Below are positions 9,820-21,032 of a DNA stretch of 64,000 nucleotides, in pieces. How positions within the stretch are numbered: the first letter of the stretch is position 1; each line of letters begins with the position of its first letter. The notes below the pieces were generated by a model. The model worked only from the letters and a program-made list of their open reading frames with translations. It had not been told where the DNA came from and made no database searches. Source of the stretch: Cladophialophora immunda (Eukaryota; Ascomycota; Eurotiomycetes; Chaetothyriales; Herpotrichiellaceae). Position numbers and translations under genes: made by a program. The stretch spans positions 2,130,485 to 2,194,484 of the forward strand of contig NW_015622542.1 in assembly GCF_000835495.1 (NCBI RefSeq), given 5' to 3'.

Positions 9820-12091
9820 TCACTTCTCGGCCTCGTCGCCGTCCTTCTTCTCATCGCCGCCGACCTTCTTGTCGGCCTCGCCTTCCTTCTTGCCATCGCT
9901 CTTCTTGCCCCGAAGAGCCTGGATCTGCATGGCCTCCAACTCGCCATACCAGCCGCCCATCCCACCGATGTCGAACCCGAATCCCTGCTCTCGGGCACGC
10001 GCGTTCGCCTCAGTTCCAGTTCTGGTGGCCCTCATCCGAGCGGCCTCTGCTGCACGTTGCTGACGGACCGCATTCAACGCATCGTCGCGGCCGATGGTGA
10101 GCGCCTCTTGGGTGGCTCTGGTTGCAGTGGCACGCAACGGCTGTTCGCCGCGCGCGACCGCCACGGTCTCCGAACGGAGAAGGCGCTGTCTAGCCTGCGC
10201 AAAGGCGGTACGGCGAGCCGCGGCAGAAGGGAAGTTGGTGTTGACAAGATCCTGAAGCTCCTGGTAGAGTCGGTTCTTGGCAAGGCGCCGAGCCGCAGTC
10301 TCGCCTAGCGGGGGGGAAGTGTTGTTGGACCCGGCAGTGGCACCAGAAGAAGTGTTGCGGGACCCGGCAGTGGCACCAGAAGTACGGCGACGACCTGCGC
10401 GGACACGGGGAGGAGGATCAGTGTACTCGGCAGTACCAGACGCGTCAGTCGCAGTCATGGGAGAAGTAAAAGTAGTGGCACCGGGGTTGGTAGTGTTTGC
10501 ACGAAGTCTGTCACCGCGACGAGGGCGTGGATCTTCGTCAGGAACAGGAGCGCCGGTGGGGGTAGGAGCGTCAGCATCAGTGAAAGGGTCGACATAGTTG
10601 GCTGATGCCTGAGGAAGTCTCGGACGAGTGCGAAGATTGAACGGATCGTCACCAGCTGCAGTGGAGTCGTTGTTCATGTAAAAGCCACGAGCACCCATGG
10701 TTCGTCGAATGTGACGATTGCGAGTGCGAAGGCTGTACGGATCGTCTGAGCCTGGGCGAGAGTCGTTGATGGAAAGGGCTCGAGCACCAGCAATCAGAGT
10801 CGCAACGGAGTCAGGGGCGACAGGAATGTTGAGACCAGTAGCGGTAGCGGGAGTGAGAGTGGGAGTGCCAGTAGTAGTACCTGCGACAGCAGCAGTGCCA
10901 GCGTCAGCACCAGCGCCAGTGCCAGCAGCAGGAAGAGTAATAGCACCGTTGTTGACATTCTTGTCTTTGGCAACTTCGGCAGTAGACTCCATGGTGGTGA
11001 CAGCGGGCTCAGCAGCGGCGCTAGTGGTGGCGACATCACCATTGTTGACATCGTCTTCATCTTCGGCATCTTCGACAGTGGCATTCATGTTGGTGACATG
11101 TTCTTTGTCATCTTGTTTCTCTTCAAAACCTTCGGCAGTGTGCTCCATTCCGGTGGCAGTGGGTTCAGTAGCCTTCAATTTGCCTTCACCTTTGTTCTTG
11201 CGGGTAACCTTCTTTGGCTTTCCCTGGACGAAGAGGTTCTGCTCACCAGCCATCTTGTTCATTCTAACGGCGATGAAGAATTCGAGAGGGCGAGGGTCGA
11301 GGTCAATAGGAACTCCGGCTTTGATAGCAGCAGCGATCTCGATGATGCCGATACAGGCAAATGGAAGGTGTTTGTCACGGTATTCGAGCAGGGAGATGTC
11401 GAGGCTTCTGAGATCTGGGTGTTCGCGAAGAAAATCCGCACACTCAACCGACCAGTCCAAGAAGAAGTCGACAATGATGCCAACCACGTCGAACTCGTCA
11501 AGAAAGGATGGGCCGTCGATGACGTACTCAAGGCGAGTTGGATTGGAGTTCTTGATGGGTCTCTGATGAGTGAAAAGGCCGATGAGTTTCGTGGAGTGGA
11601 TGGCTTCAACGATCTCGTATTTGATGTCCGTGTCGAGACGCCACTCTCTCCTGCCAGTCGACTTGTCGACAGTCAAGTAAGCGGTGGTGAACAGGTGACG
11701 GAGGAGATCTCGAGCGGCTTCCTTGTTCCTCTCAAAGGTGTGGTAGATGCGCTCTCCGAGTAAACAGGCCTGAGACGGAGACAAACTTGTGTCAGTATCA
11801 GCAGATCTGAAATGACCTTCACCTTTGTTGATGGGAGAAACGTACGGCTTGTCTGTAGTCGTCTCTCAGATCAAACGCTTGAAAGGTTCCAGTCAAGAGA
11901 CGGGAATTGGCAGCGTTCGCGGGGTTGACAAAGGATCCAAGAGCATCTGCAACGTTCGTGGGAGTAGAAATTGAAGAAGCCCCGGTCGACGTCTTGGCCG
12001 AATCTCCAGTAGATGATTCCGGAACCTGGTTGAAGAAGTCTTGAGTGGCGCGGGCATGGCGCGCAGCCTTCTTGGAGCTGTTCTTGCCCAT
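9820..12091 (-). CDS. unrecognised protein with conserved-looking N-terminal domain and Thr/Ala-rich linker
   Basis: Not recognised. Two exons on the minus strand, 12091-11846 and 11769-9820, give 731 residues; the 76-nt intron (GTACGT donor, CTCAG acceptor) joins DDYRQA to ACLLGERIYHTFERN without frame change. Residues about 1-82 are a basic, Ser/Thr-rich leader (MGKNSSKKAARHARATQDFF). Residues about 80-270 look folded, with alternating helices and motifs such as RDLLRHLFTTAYL, EAIHSTKLIGLFTHQRP and GIIVDFFLDWSVECADFL. From about 275 the chain is low complexity: acidic runs, Thr/Ala-rich stretches, repeated DDPxxLRTR units and an 11-residue near-duplicate SGATAGSxNTS. The C-terminus is helical and Arg/Ala-rich, ending in a Lys/Asp/Glu tail. 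No enzyme motif or membrane segment was seen. Confidence 0.72.
10327..10382. repeat. 33-nt period in-frame tandem duplication
   Basis: A 23-nt stretch beginning GGACCCGGCAGTGG occurs at 10327-10349 and again, identical, at 10360-10382. The 33-nt period equals 11 codons, so it duplicates SGATAGSxNTS in the linker of the unrecognised minus-strand protein without shifting the frame. Confidence 0.85.
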
Positions 12092-12992
12092 CGCGCCTGG
12101 TGTATGAACGCTTCGCAGCGGTGTTGAGCGGTTTGAGGGTGTGCGACTGGCAGTAGAAATGCAATATCAACCATCTCAAAGATGTCACTACTGCAAAGCG
12201 TTGAAATGGTTGTGGAAGCCATCGCTTGGCGCAAGCGACAGTGTGCTCACCCATCTTTCTGCCACACCCGCAGTGAAGACGAGTGAGCACACTGTTGAAT
12301 CGGCGAAACTGGTTTAGAGGCAGAGGGGGTGAGGTCGACATTGGTTCTATACGGCGGAAAGCTTAGCGGCTTGGCAGCCTTGTCCAGCCTTGCCATCTTG
12401 AACCGGATGCGTGGACGTCTACCGAGGAGCCAAACGTCCTCAGCATCACTGTCGTGGCTTTGCTGTGTGCATGGAGTCCTCTGCTGCTTTGATACTGAGC
12501 GTGAACGCTCTTCGTTCGCTAAATATCTGTTATCGACATGACGAGAACCATTTTTGGCCAGCACTACCTTTGTCGAAGATATATCCTTGGAACAAGGAGC
12601 TGGATATCACTTGGGAACTCATCGTCCCTGTCCAACCTCTTACCGTCTGCTTCCTGCGATCCTCTCTTTGTCCTACCACAGACATACTTCCAGCACGATA
12701 CGGTATAAGAGAACTGGTCCACGTTTAAGAGTCCATCAACTGCATCATTTCATTGACATCATTACAGGGGTAGTATCTCTGGGGCTTGTCCAAAGCCCTG
12801 CACTTTCTTCCTTATTGCCGTCCGCCGTTGTCATCAGGATCATTGACACAAACAATCTATCAAACATCCGAAACCAGTTTCTGACCATCAGGCCAGCCAA
12901 AGAAAAAGAAGGAAACCAAGGACCAAACCAGGGATATCATCAAAAGAGCAAAGTACCAGAAAGCAACATCAAAAACAATCCAAGTCATAGAC
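12092..12992. other. intergenic, tandem minus-strand genes
   Basis: Holds the upstream region of the unrecognised gene starting at 12091 and the 3' side of the Crz1-like gene. No domain-bearing ORF, repeat or RNA gene seen. Confidence 0.5.
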
Positions 12993-15135
12993 TCAGCTTC
13001 CCATGTACATCTGCTGCGCCGCAGGGTTCGAAAAATCCATCCCGTTGCCACTTACGTAGCCATCTGATATGTCCTCATCATAGTACTCTCCACCGCTTGA
13101 TGCATCGAACCCTGATCTTCCCATACCGCCAACGTCGCTGAGGTCTCCTTGATCGTCGACGGTCGAAATTTGCGACCAATCTATGTTCTGCAATGCAGGA
13201 TACTGCTGCAGGAGCGCTGCGGGTAAAGCGAACCCACCAGCACCTGTCGTGGGGTCCATGCCAATCATCATTGGCTGAGGAACGGGTTGCAGCCCGCCTT
13301 GCTGAGCATAATGTGCTTGCTGCTGTTGCTGCTGCTCCATCATCGCTCTGTTCTGCCGCTCTGCCTTCTCTTCCTCCAGAAGGGGTTTGATGCATATCCG
13401 TCCGGCTTCACTGCGGAAATGCCGACCAAGGGCATCCGCTCTTGCAAACCGCCTTCCGCATCCCCAATGCTGACCCGGCGTTGAGTGGAGTTCGCCTTTG
13501 CAGACGAATTTCTTCTCCCCGCTATGTAAGCCTTCATGGCGTTTGCGATCATGTTGTCTTGCAAACGCCTTTCCACAGACTGTACACACGAAAGGTCGTT
13601 CATCGGTATGCGTTCGTAGATGCGATCGTAGATTGTAGGCCCTTGTAAACCGTTTCGGACATAGATTACATTGGAACGTAGCGGGGTGTTTTTGGACCCT
13701 CGTATTTGATCCGGAAGGAGATGCGTTTGGCCTGGTAGGATCGGCGAGATCCAAAATATAATCCCTGCTTTGACCCATGGACGAGGTACTAGCTCGGCGG
13801 TTCTTGTCAATGCGCCCAGATTGTACACCTGGTCCAGGGGATGATTCCCGAGAGAGTGATTGACCTCTCTCAGGAGTGCTGGATCGGACAGAGAGGCTGT
13901 TGCGGTTCGCGTTAGTCGCAGTGAGCCCCGGCGAACTCGACCTTGACAAGGGGCGTGTGAATGTGACATCGGATTTGCTTCGGTTACGGCCCCCTAGATC
14001 TCAAGTTAGCTTTTCTTCACAATGTCAGCTGGGATTGCAACGGCATACTGTTATTCGAAGGAGGACTCAAAGCACCTTCAGTGGCCTCGCCCTGCGGCCC
14101 GAAGCTTTGCTGTCTCGACACCGGCGCCGGTTCAATGTTGATCGTTGGAGGTTGGAACTGATCAGCTTGACCAATGTCCGAGACGACCGAGGTATTCCGC
14201 AAATGATTGCTGGGAACAACGGGCGGCTGGTATTGGGGCGCCTGTGTGGTATATACGTCGGGCACTGGAATTCCCAGGGGCTGACCCAGACGCAAGCCAC
14301 TTCCGTCCAGTCCAAGACCCTGTTGATTGGCTTCCATACTTGGCATCAGCCTGGGAGACCGGTACGGCGCCTGATCGCCCAAACTAAAGCTCTCCATCCC
14401 AAACGCGTTGCTCGTGTCCGGTTGTGCGGGAAGATACGGCGAGTGGTTAGTGTCGACTCCTGGGTTGTGCAATTCTGTATGAGCAAGGTAGGGGGAATGG
14501 TTCGCGGACGAGATATCGCTATGCTCCGATGGCGCTCTCCGGTGCTGTTGGAAACTCAGGCCGGAATAGGCACTGGAGGGGTCGAGCGAAGCATTTCTTG
14601 AATGCTGAGGGGTGTAGTACTGGCCATTTGTTGAAGCTGGCGAACCTGGCTGAGACGAATGATTCTCGGGAGGATGCAGATTCGGGGACTGGTGATCCTG
14701 GGGTGAAGACACCTTGCTCAATTCTGCCGGGTTTACATTGTTCTGAGGGTTCATGTCGAAGGGTTGGTTCAAAGAATAGGTCTGGCTGTAATCACCGGCC
14801 ATATCTTCGCCCTGGTACATGAAGCCACCGCTGCTGAAGGACTGGTCCAGACCCTGGCCTCCGAATTGAGGATCTGAATAAATGTTCTGATGATATTGGC
14901 TATTATTATAGAAACTGGGCTCGTTTGGATCGGGTTGGAGTCCGCCCTGTTGCTGAGAAGCAAGGAAGGGATTGTTGAAGACGTTGCTGGAGGTATTGAA
15001 CTTGCCAGTGGTCAAGGCTTGTTGAACCGAGGGGTCTACTCCAGGTACAATGCCGGGGTAATGGTTTGGGGAAGGCTGAGGGCTTATGTGCTGCGCATTG
15101 CCTCTCGAGGGAGATCTCCCTCGGGGATTGTCCAT
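12993..15135 (-). CDS. crzA: Crz1-like calcineurin-responsive C2H2 zinc-finger transcription factor
   Basis: Transcription factor of the Crz1/CrzA family, activated by calcineurin dephosphorylation and driving Ca2+, ion and wall-stress genes. Exons 15135-14049 and 13993-12993 give 695 residues. The 55-nt intron has a GTATGC donor, a perfect GCTAAC branch site and a CTAG acceptor, and it joins SPPSNN to [11 protein letters not shown]2H2 finger 1 ([19 protein letters not shown]) is at about residue 469 and finger 2 ([19 protein letters not shown]) at about 497. A degenerate third finger ([18 protein letters not shown]) follows, then the family-typical EAGRICI. PTINIE at about residues 330-335 fits the calcineurin docking pattern PxIxIT. 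Ser/Pro/Gln-rich N-terminal regions hold many SP sites, and a poly-Gln run follows the fingers. The ATG at 15135 is the first Met of the frame. Confidence 0.94.
13317..13338. repeat. imperfect CAG/CTG triplet repeat coding poly-Gln
   Basis: Imperfect CTG run on the plus strand, read as CAG/CAA on the coding strand, giving six consecutive Gln just C-terminal to the zinc fingers of the Crz1-like factor. A candidate site for length variation between strains. Confidence 0.7.
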
Positions 15136-15936
15136 CTTTTTTAACACAATCGCTCAGGCACGAACCGCCGATTTAGAAGAGATGCGGAGAAGGGACCAGG
15201 TGGGAAGGATGATGAAGCGCTTGGGGCCGCCGAGAAACGATGGCTCCTCCTGGAGTATACTGCCGTCTGAGGCCGGGATAAGGCTCGAGATTGTGCTCAA
15301 TTGGTGGTAAGAATGTGGTATCCAAGTACACCTTGCAGACTAGCCTGTGGCGCAGTAAGTCAGAAAAAGATGTCCTCATACGATGCGTGGTCGGATCAGG
15401 CTGGGGGCCATACTCAGCCGCACAGTGAGGCTATGCCGCAGTCCGGATATTATAAGTAGTCGCAGAGCGCTGTCAATGACTGGAGTTGTCCAGGCACAGT
15501 ATCGCCAGGCCGGTGCGACGCCGACGCAGAGCGCAAAAAAGAGCAGATGCGGGTGCGCGGTAGACTCGAGATGAGAACTTGGGTGGGTGCGATATGCTGG
15601 CGGCGGCGGCGAGCTGGGGAATTGTGTAAGTCGCGGAGATGGATGGCGGCAAGATAAGAAGCCCGCGAAAGGGCAAAATGGCAACCAGGGTACAAGGAGA
15701 GGCGATATAGTCGACAAGAAGTGGAAGAGGTGTTGGCTTTCAGCAGCGACAAATATGCGGTATCCAGAGTGGAAAGCTAACAGTGGGATGGAGGAGTGCG
15801 AGGTAGGTGTGAGATGCGAGATGCCGGATGGGGGGGTTCTAAAGAAAGGTGGTTAACGAAGTACACTTGAAACGAGGGAAGCGCCATGCCGGGAAGCCAG
15901 TCTAAGCACTCCCATTGGTGTCTGGGGATCTTTGCC

Positions 15937-16717
15937 CTAGGTACCATTGACTAGCCCGACCCCTCGATTCTTTAGGAGCACGGGTGCCAAAAGGCAACCG
16001 AAAGATCCCTTGGGGCCTCAGCAGCCCTAGGTACTCGGTACATGAGTATAGGTACCATAGGCGCCACAGCTCTCCAAAGCTCAACCTGCCAGAAGGCTTT
16101 CGGTACTCCCATCTCTGTACCTCATACAGTACTCCGTCCCGAGTAGACTGTTCATCATTGCATGTCACCCATCGGCGGTCACCCCACCACCCTCCGAGCA
16201 GCCACCACCAGTGAGAAGCCGAATCAGCTAAAAGCTGCCAAATTCCACACAGGGAGTTTCTGCAACATGATGCCCAAGTCCACATCCCCTAGCCTTGAGT
16301 CCTGGTTGCCTTTTGGTCCATGAATGTTCTACCCGTGACCCACATCCACCGACGACTCAACCAGAGAGGCCATAATCACCTGGCGTCCCCTCGCCCCCCC
16401 CCCCCCCTGGCGGACCTTGATGACCGACAGCGCCGACTGGTGTTGGTGGTGGTGTGTCTGCCTTGTGAAAATACCTAGCTAGGTAAGTATGTAGGTGACC
16501 TTGCCAGTTGCCCTCGGAGGCCTGCGTTGATGTGTGTTCATATAGATGCAAAGTCCCCCTCCCCACCCATATCTGTCAAAGTGCCGTCAGCTCGCTTGCT
16601 CGAGATCCTGGTGCCTGGCAAGATCCAGGACATGGTGACGTTGTTGGAACCGTTCTGATAGAAATTAGCGAGGTACCAAGGTCAGAGTACCTGGTACGAG
16701 TAAATTCCACTCGGTAC
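15937..16717. repeat. cluster of GTAC/TACC palindromic words
   Basis: Within about 780 nt of noncoding DNA occur CTAGGTACC (15937), CTAGGTACT (16027), ATAGGTACC (16048), CGGTACTCC (about 16101), CTGTACCTCATACAGTAC (about 16116), the perfect 14-nt palindrome TACCTAGCTAGGTA (16472-16485), AGGTACC (16671), GAGTACCTGGTACGAG (16685) and CGGTAC (about 16712). GTAC is expected about three times in random DNA of this length. The function is unknown. Confidence 0.55.
16394..16407. repeat. C14 homopolymer
   Basis: Fourteen consecutive C residues on the plus strand in intergenic DNA. The exact length may be a sequencing artefact or polymorphic. Confidence 0.7.
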
Positions 16718-17505
16718 AACAGCTAGCACATGGGTTGTGGCTGTGTAGCGGTGCCTGCCAAGTTAGCCTGTCCCTCCCAGACCGGCCACCGTAAAACCAG
16801 ATGCTCTTCGATGCCGTGTTCCGTGCATTGCTACCATGGTCCAGAGCAAATGCTTCATATTCGATATTGTATTGTAAATCTTTTGTCTTTTCATTACCGC
16901 CTTCCTTGCGTGGTTCTTCCCTGGTTATTTTTTTGGGTCTTTGTGGTTATTCTTGTCTATTTTACACCAGTTCATTCAGCCTTTCAAAGGGATAGAACGT
17001 TAGACCCCTGATTTGTGGCCCCTCCACCTTCTGCTCATCCTCTTCTTCTTCTTGTCCTTCTTGTTATTGTAGTAGTAATTTCCTTTTGCCTACTCCTCGT
17101 TGTACCAGGGAGCGCCAATAGTCTTCGTGCATTCGACGCCAGGAACACCCTGCTCCCCAACCCAAAAATGCTGCCATAGATAACACCCTGCTGATCCTTG
17201 TACACACCAACGAAAAAATGAGGAAACAAGGAAAGATGCTATGCACAAAAGTGATCGTGATCCGTCGTTAAGGATTTTGTCCTCGCCTGTATCGCCTGTT
17301 TTTGGGTAACGACAAGAGTTGCCTTGGGCCATTTTTCCGAGCCAACCGATGCCAAATAGAGGAAATTCGAGACGTTGAGTCAGAGGATGAATGCCTCCAG
17401 GTCTGAGCCGAGGCGCAAAATCCATCAAGTGGTTAACCGCGGGGAGATTGGCCGTCGAGATCAATGAGATGTGGGCCGCCTGGGCGATGATCTCGTTCGA
17501 CATTT

Positions 17506-19191
17506 TCAACCTAGGGGAGAACGTCAGTTTTCACATCCAGGACAGACTCATATGCCTGGGCAACATACCACAACAAAGCACTTTCATCATCTTCTGGAAG
17601 AAACCAGGTTGCTGTTCCTGTTGTTGTGCAGGTCGGCCCTGGTTGTTCTGCAAGGCCCCGGCGGCGGGGCTTGTTCTCACCTGCTGGTTCACCAGGTTGG
17701 CATTGCTGTTTTGGAACTGTGCTTGGGTACTCGCTGGAGGTGTGTTCATGTCCAGCTGGCCGGCCAACCCACTACTTCTCTTTGGGAGATTGCCCCCGGC
17801 GGCGCCGCTTGTGCGATCTCGAGCGCTCTTCCCCATGGCCGCTACTCCCGGCTTCGCTGGTGACCCTGGGGGCGGGGGCTGCGCTGCGTTTAAACGGTCG
17901 GCCGATATTGCTGCTCGGTCTCGTGAAGGTCGCTGCGCATCTGCGCGGACGCCAGATGCTCCGTGCAAGGCACGAGCAGAGGCATCAGGAGGGGCGTTGG
18001 CATTATGCAGATGAAGTTGCGATGGATGTTGTTTGACGGCCTCCCAACCACGACCGCCATTCAACTTCATCCAGTCATATTCACCATCCTCCACCTCACC
18101 GGTGTTTTTAAGCGCTTGCGTGAACAGGTCTCGTAGGAAGTCGTAGTCCGGGGTGTCCTCAAAGCCCAAATTACGGACGTAGCTGAGATATTTGTTAAAC
18201 TCCTCTGTAGCACGAATTAGTTAGGGAGGTCTCAAGCTGAAGAAACTGGTCCACGGAAGCATACCCGGAAAGCCTTCACACAGATCCTTGATGGCCGTCG
18301 TTTGCTTCTTCTCGCCAATCTTTTCGTACTTTTGTTTGTTGGTGGCGGCCTTCAGACCCTGCCATGGTAGCCCGCCTCTCAAAAAGTACATGAAAACATG
18401 CCCAAGAGCTTCCAAGTCGTCTCGTCGTGACTGTTCTCGTCCCAAATGTGTATTGATACTCATATAACGCGCTGTGCCTGATAGCGATTTTCGTTCACGG
18501 TAAGGAATGTGTTGTTTGGTTTTCGGATCCCGGTATTGTTTGGCCATTCCAAAGTCCACGACGTGAATGACGTTAGCAGCCTTCGTACCAGGTCGGCCAA
18601 TGAGGAAGTTGTCGGGTTTGATGTCGCGGTAGATTAGATTCTTCTCGTGGATCGTCTGCACTCTCGACAGCTACACAACGGGTTAGCATTTGGGAGTGGT
18701 TTCGGGCGGGTCCCAAGTACCATCTGTTTAGCAACCATCACCACCGTTTTGATTGAGAAGCGTCTGTTGCAATGATCGAAGAGATCTTCCAAACTGGGAC
18801 CGAGGAGGTCGATCACAAGAATATTGTGTAGACCTTCTTGGCCGAAGTAGTAGACATTGGGGATGCCAGCTGGAGGACAGGGTCAGTCTCGCGGGTTCTA
18901 AAGCTCGTGAGGTAAAAAAGGTGTAGCATACGACAGCCAACCAGGATCTTGTATGTCCGATATTCATCGCGCAGCTGAGGGGCATCACTTTTTCTCGGTT
19001 CCTGTGTCGCACCTCATTAGCTCTTCAAAAGTCATGGCGACACTGACAAGTAGGATACTCACAAATTTGATTGCAACTTGTTGGTTGTTGAGTAGGTTGG
19101 TGCCTTCGAAAATGACGCCAAACGAGCCCTCTCCTATTTTCTTCCCGACGCGATAATGCACTCCGACAACATTGGACGAGGAGGAGGCCAT
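17506..19191 (-). CDS. ckiA: casein kinase I, Yck/CkiA type
   Basis: Membrane-associated Ser/Thr kinase acting in endocytosis, nutrient sensing and morphogenesis. Six exons are predicted: 19191-19063, 19001-18932, 18869-18721, 18670-18265, 18204-17569 and 17510-17506, giving 464 residues. The glycine loop is [14 protein letters not shown] (about 17-30), the ATP-binding Lys sits in VAIKF (39-43), and [24 protein letters not shown], the DFG loop [11 protein letters not shown] and [13 protein letters not shown] are all typical of CK1. The tail is Gln/Pro/Asn-rich and ends [11 protein letters not shown], a di-Cys end as used for palmitoylation in Yck kinases. The last intron (58 nt, GTATGT donor, CCCTAG acceptor) leaves only GT plus a TGA stop in the last exon, so the spliced protein ends CCG. 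Retaining that intron would add 11 residues after the Gly before another stop at 17531. Confidence 0.93.
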
Positions 19192-21032
19192 GGCTGCAAT
19201 AATTGATTGATCCGGATGAGGTGTCGAGCGGGATGGTGAGGAGAGGAGAAAGATTTGTCGACAAGAAGGCTATTTTGCACAGAGGGACGACGTCGGGAGG
19301 CTATGTAGGTACAAAGTGCGAAGCCTCAGGGCGGTTCACACCTCCGCCACCGCGGTGACTGCAGCAGTCAGTAACCATGCAGCAATTCTTGTAAGGACAA
19401 ACAAGCGGAAGAGAGGAGCATACGCTACCAAAGAGATCAGGCAAAGCTAGAGGAACATGCAGTGGGATAATGAGGTGATCAATGGAAGATGAAGATAGGC
19501 AAGCACCATCTGCAGGATGTGTTGTCTCAAGAAGGAGTCGAAGTTCTGCAGTCAGAATCGAGCAGCTCCTGCCAAGACTGCGCAGGAGCCAGCGAGCCGG
19601 CAATGGGCAATGGCTGGATGCAGGGCTCGATGGCTACAACCGCAGCCTGCCACCCACTGGAAAATGTGGAACCTGGGTCAGGAACCCGGATTGACGCCGG
19701 ACATCAGAGCCTTTGCGGGCCTTTTTTCTAGTGTCAAGGCTGGGGTAACCCAGGACCGTGGGCAGCGATATGTTAATAAGTCGTCCAAAGTGCACGATGG
19801 ACAACAGTTGAACATGAGAAAAATAACACAATAGGGAGGGGGGAAAAGAGGTGACCAGCAGAGACAATGTGGTGGGTGGCACTGGGCGCTGGCACTGTTG
19901 CAGGGTACCTACGAGAGCTTAGGCATCAATTAGACCACCTAGACTGTAGGCGGTGGGCAGAGTGGGTAGGTGAACTAGGCGTCAATTGTGCAAGTCTCCG
20001 TCCCCAGTAGTAGGCCGAAGCATCACTGGTGGGCGGTGAAATGGCTTCCTACCGCCTAAATCCTAGTGAGGCTCCAACCGGGGAAAGGGCGAGAACTCCA
20101 TTGAGGGATACCCAGGCGGTAAACCGACGCCTGGCTCTTGCTCGTACTACAGGGCCAAGCAAACCACAGGGGCCATATCTTGCTCCATTAACCGCCAGTG
20201 CTAGGGTACCACTGTCCACATCAGGCGCACCAGGCCTCTTATCAAACGATCAACTCATCACCCAAAGCCAGGCTCCCAGGCTTTCCAGATGGACCAATCT
20301 GGCCCAACCGTCCACACAGAAAGAAGCGCAAGAATAGCAAGAAAAGATCATGTAATCTCTGGTCATTTGCTTGTTCATACCTCTTCCATCTCCACCTCGG
20401 GCCAATGCAAGGTTGACTGCGCGCTGACACTCTGGGGCAAAGTCATTCAGCCCTTGCCTGTGCGTTTGACTGGTCCGAGGACCCGCTAGGTTTGCTTTAC
20501 TTGCACCCGTCCCTTTCTCTCTCTCCCTGTTGGGCTAGGTCGGATGAGGCATCGCTATCATTGTTGAGATGAGTTCGGTCCGAAGAACCTCGTATGGCTG
20601 GTCGACGATGTGAAACCCACAGACTGACTAGAGATACGCAGATCAATGCATGGAACCGAAGGCTCGGCCTGTGTCGATCTCACCATAGTTCAACTTCTCC
20701 CTCCCCTTTTTGAAACCTCATATCTGGAGTAATACAAGTAGCCATCTTCTCGAACATATGCAGCCACCATGCACTCAATTCTTCGGTTACTCTGCAGCGG
20801 GACACATCCCCTTGACTTTACACCGCAAATCCAGGCCCGCCCTGTCGGCCACGCTGCGGCGACATTTATTCCATCTTCGTACAGCCATGCAAGGTATCAA
20901 ATACCCATGCTAAACAGTCCGCGCCCAATTTCATCCTAGACCCGCTCTGTGTCTGTCTGTCTTGCCTCTGGTGGGCTGGGTCATTTTTCCGTGTCTGTCC
21001 TTACAATGCGCCACCCTGTTTGCTTGACCACT
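19192..21032. other. intergenic, casein kinase upstream region
   Basis: 1.8 kb between two minus-strand genes. No recognisable ORF. Some TACC/CCTA words around 19905-19980 resemble those in the 16 kb cluster. The rest shows nothing I can name. Confidence 0.5.

Larger units (their letters stand above)
15136..17505. other. 2.4 kb region between Crz1-like and casein kinase I genes
   Basis: Upstream region of the Crz1-like gene and 3' side of the casein kinase I gene, both minus strand. No gene recognised. Contains a C14 homopolymer (16394-16407) and a cluster of GTAC- and TACC-containing words with palindromes (15937-16717), described separately. A T-rich block lies at about 16860-16980. Confidence 0.55.

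Noticed and set aside
10718..11566. 282-codon plus-strand frame rich in Val/Ala/Ser
   Set aside because: Antisense shadow of the low-complexity gene at 9820-12091, whose splice and start structure is coherent.
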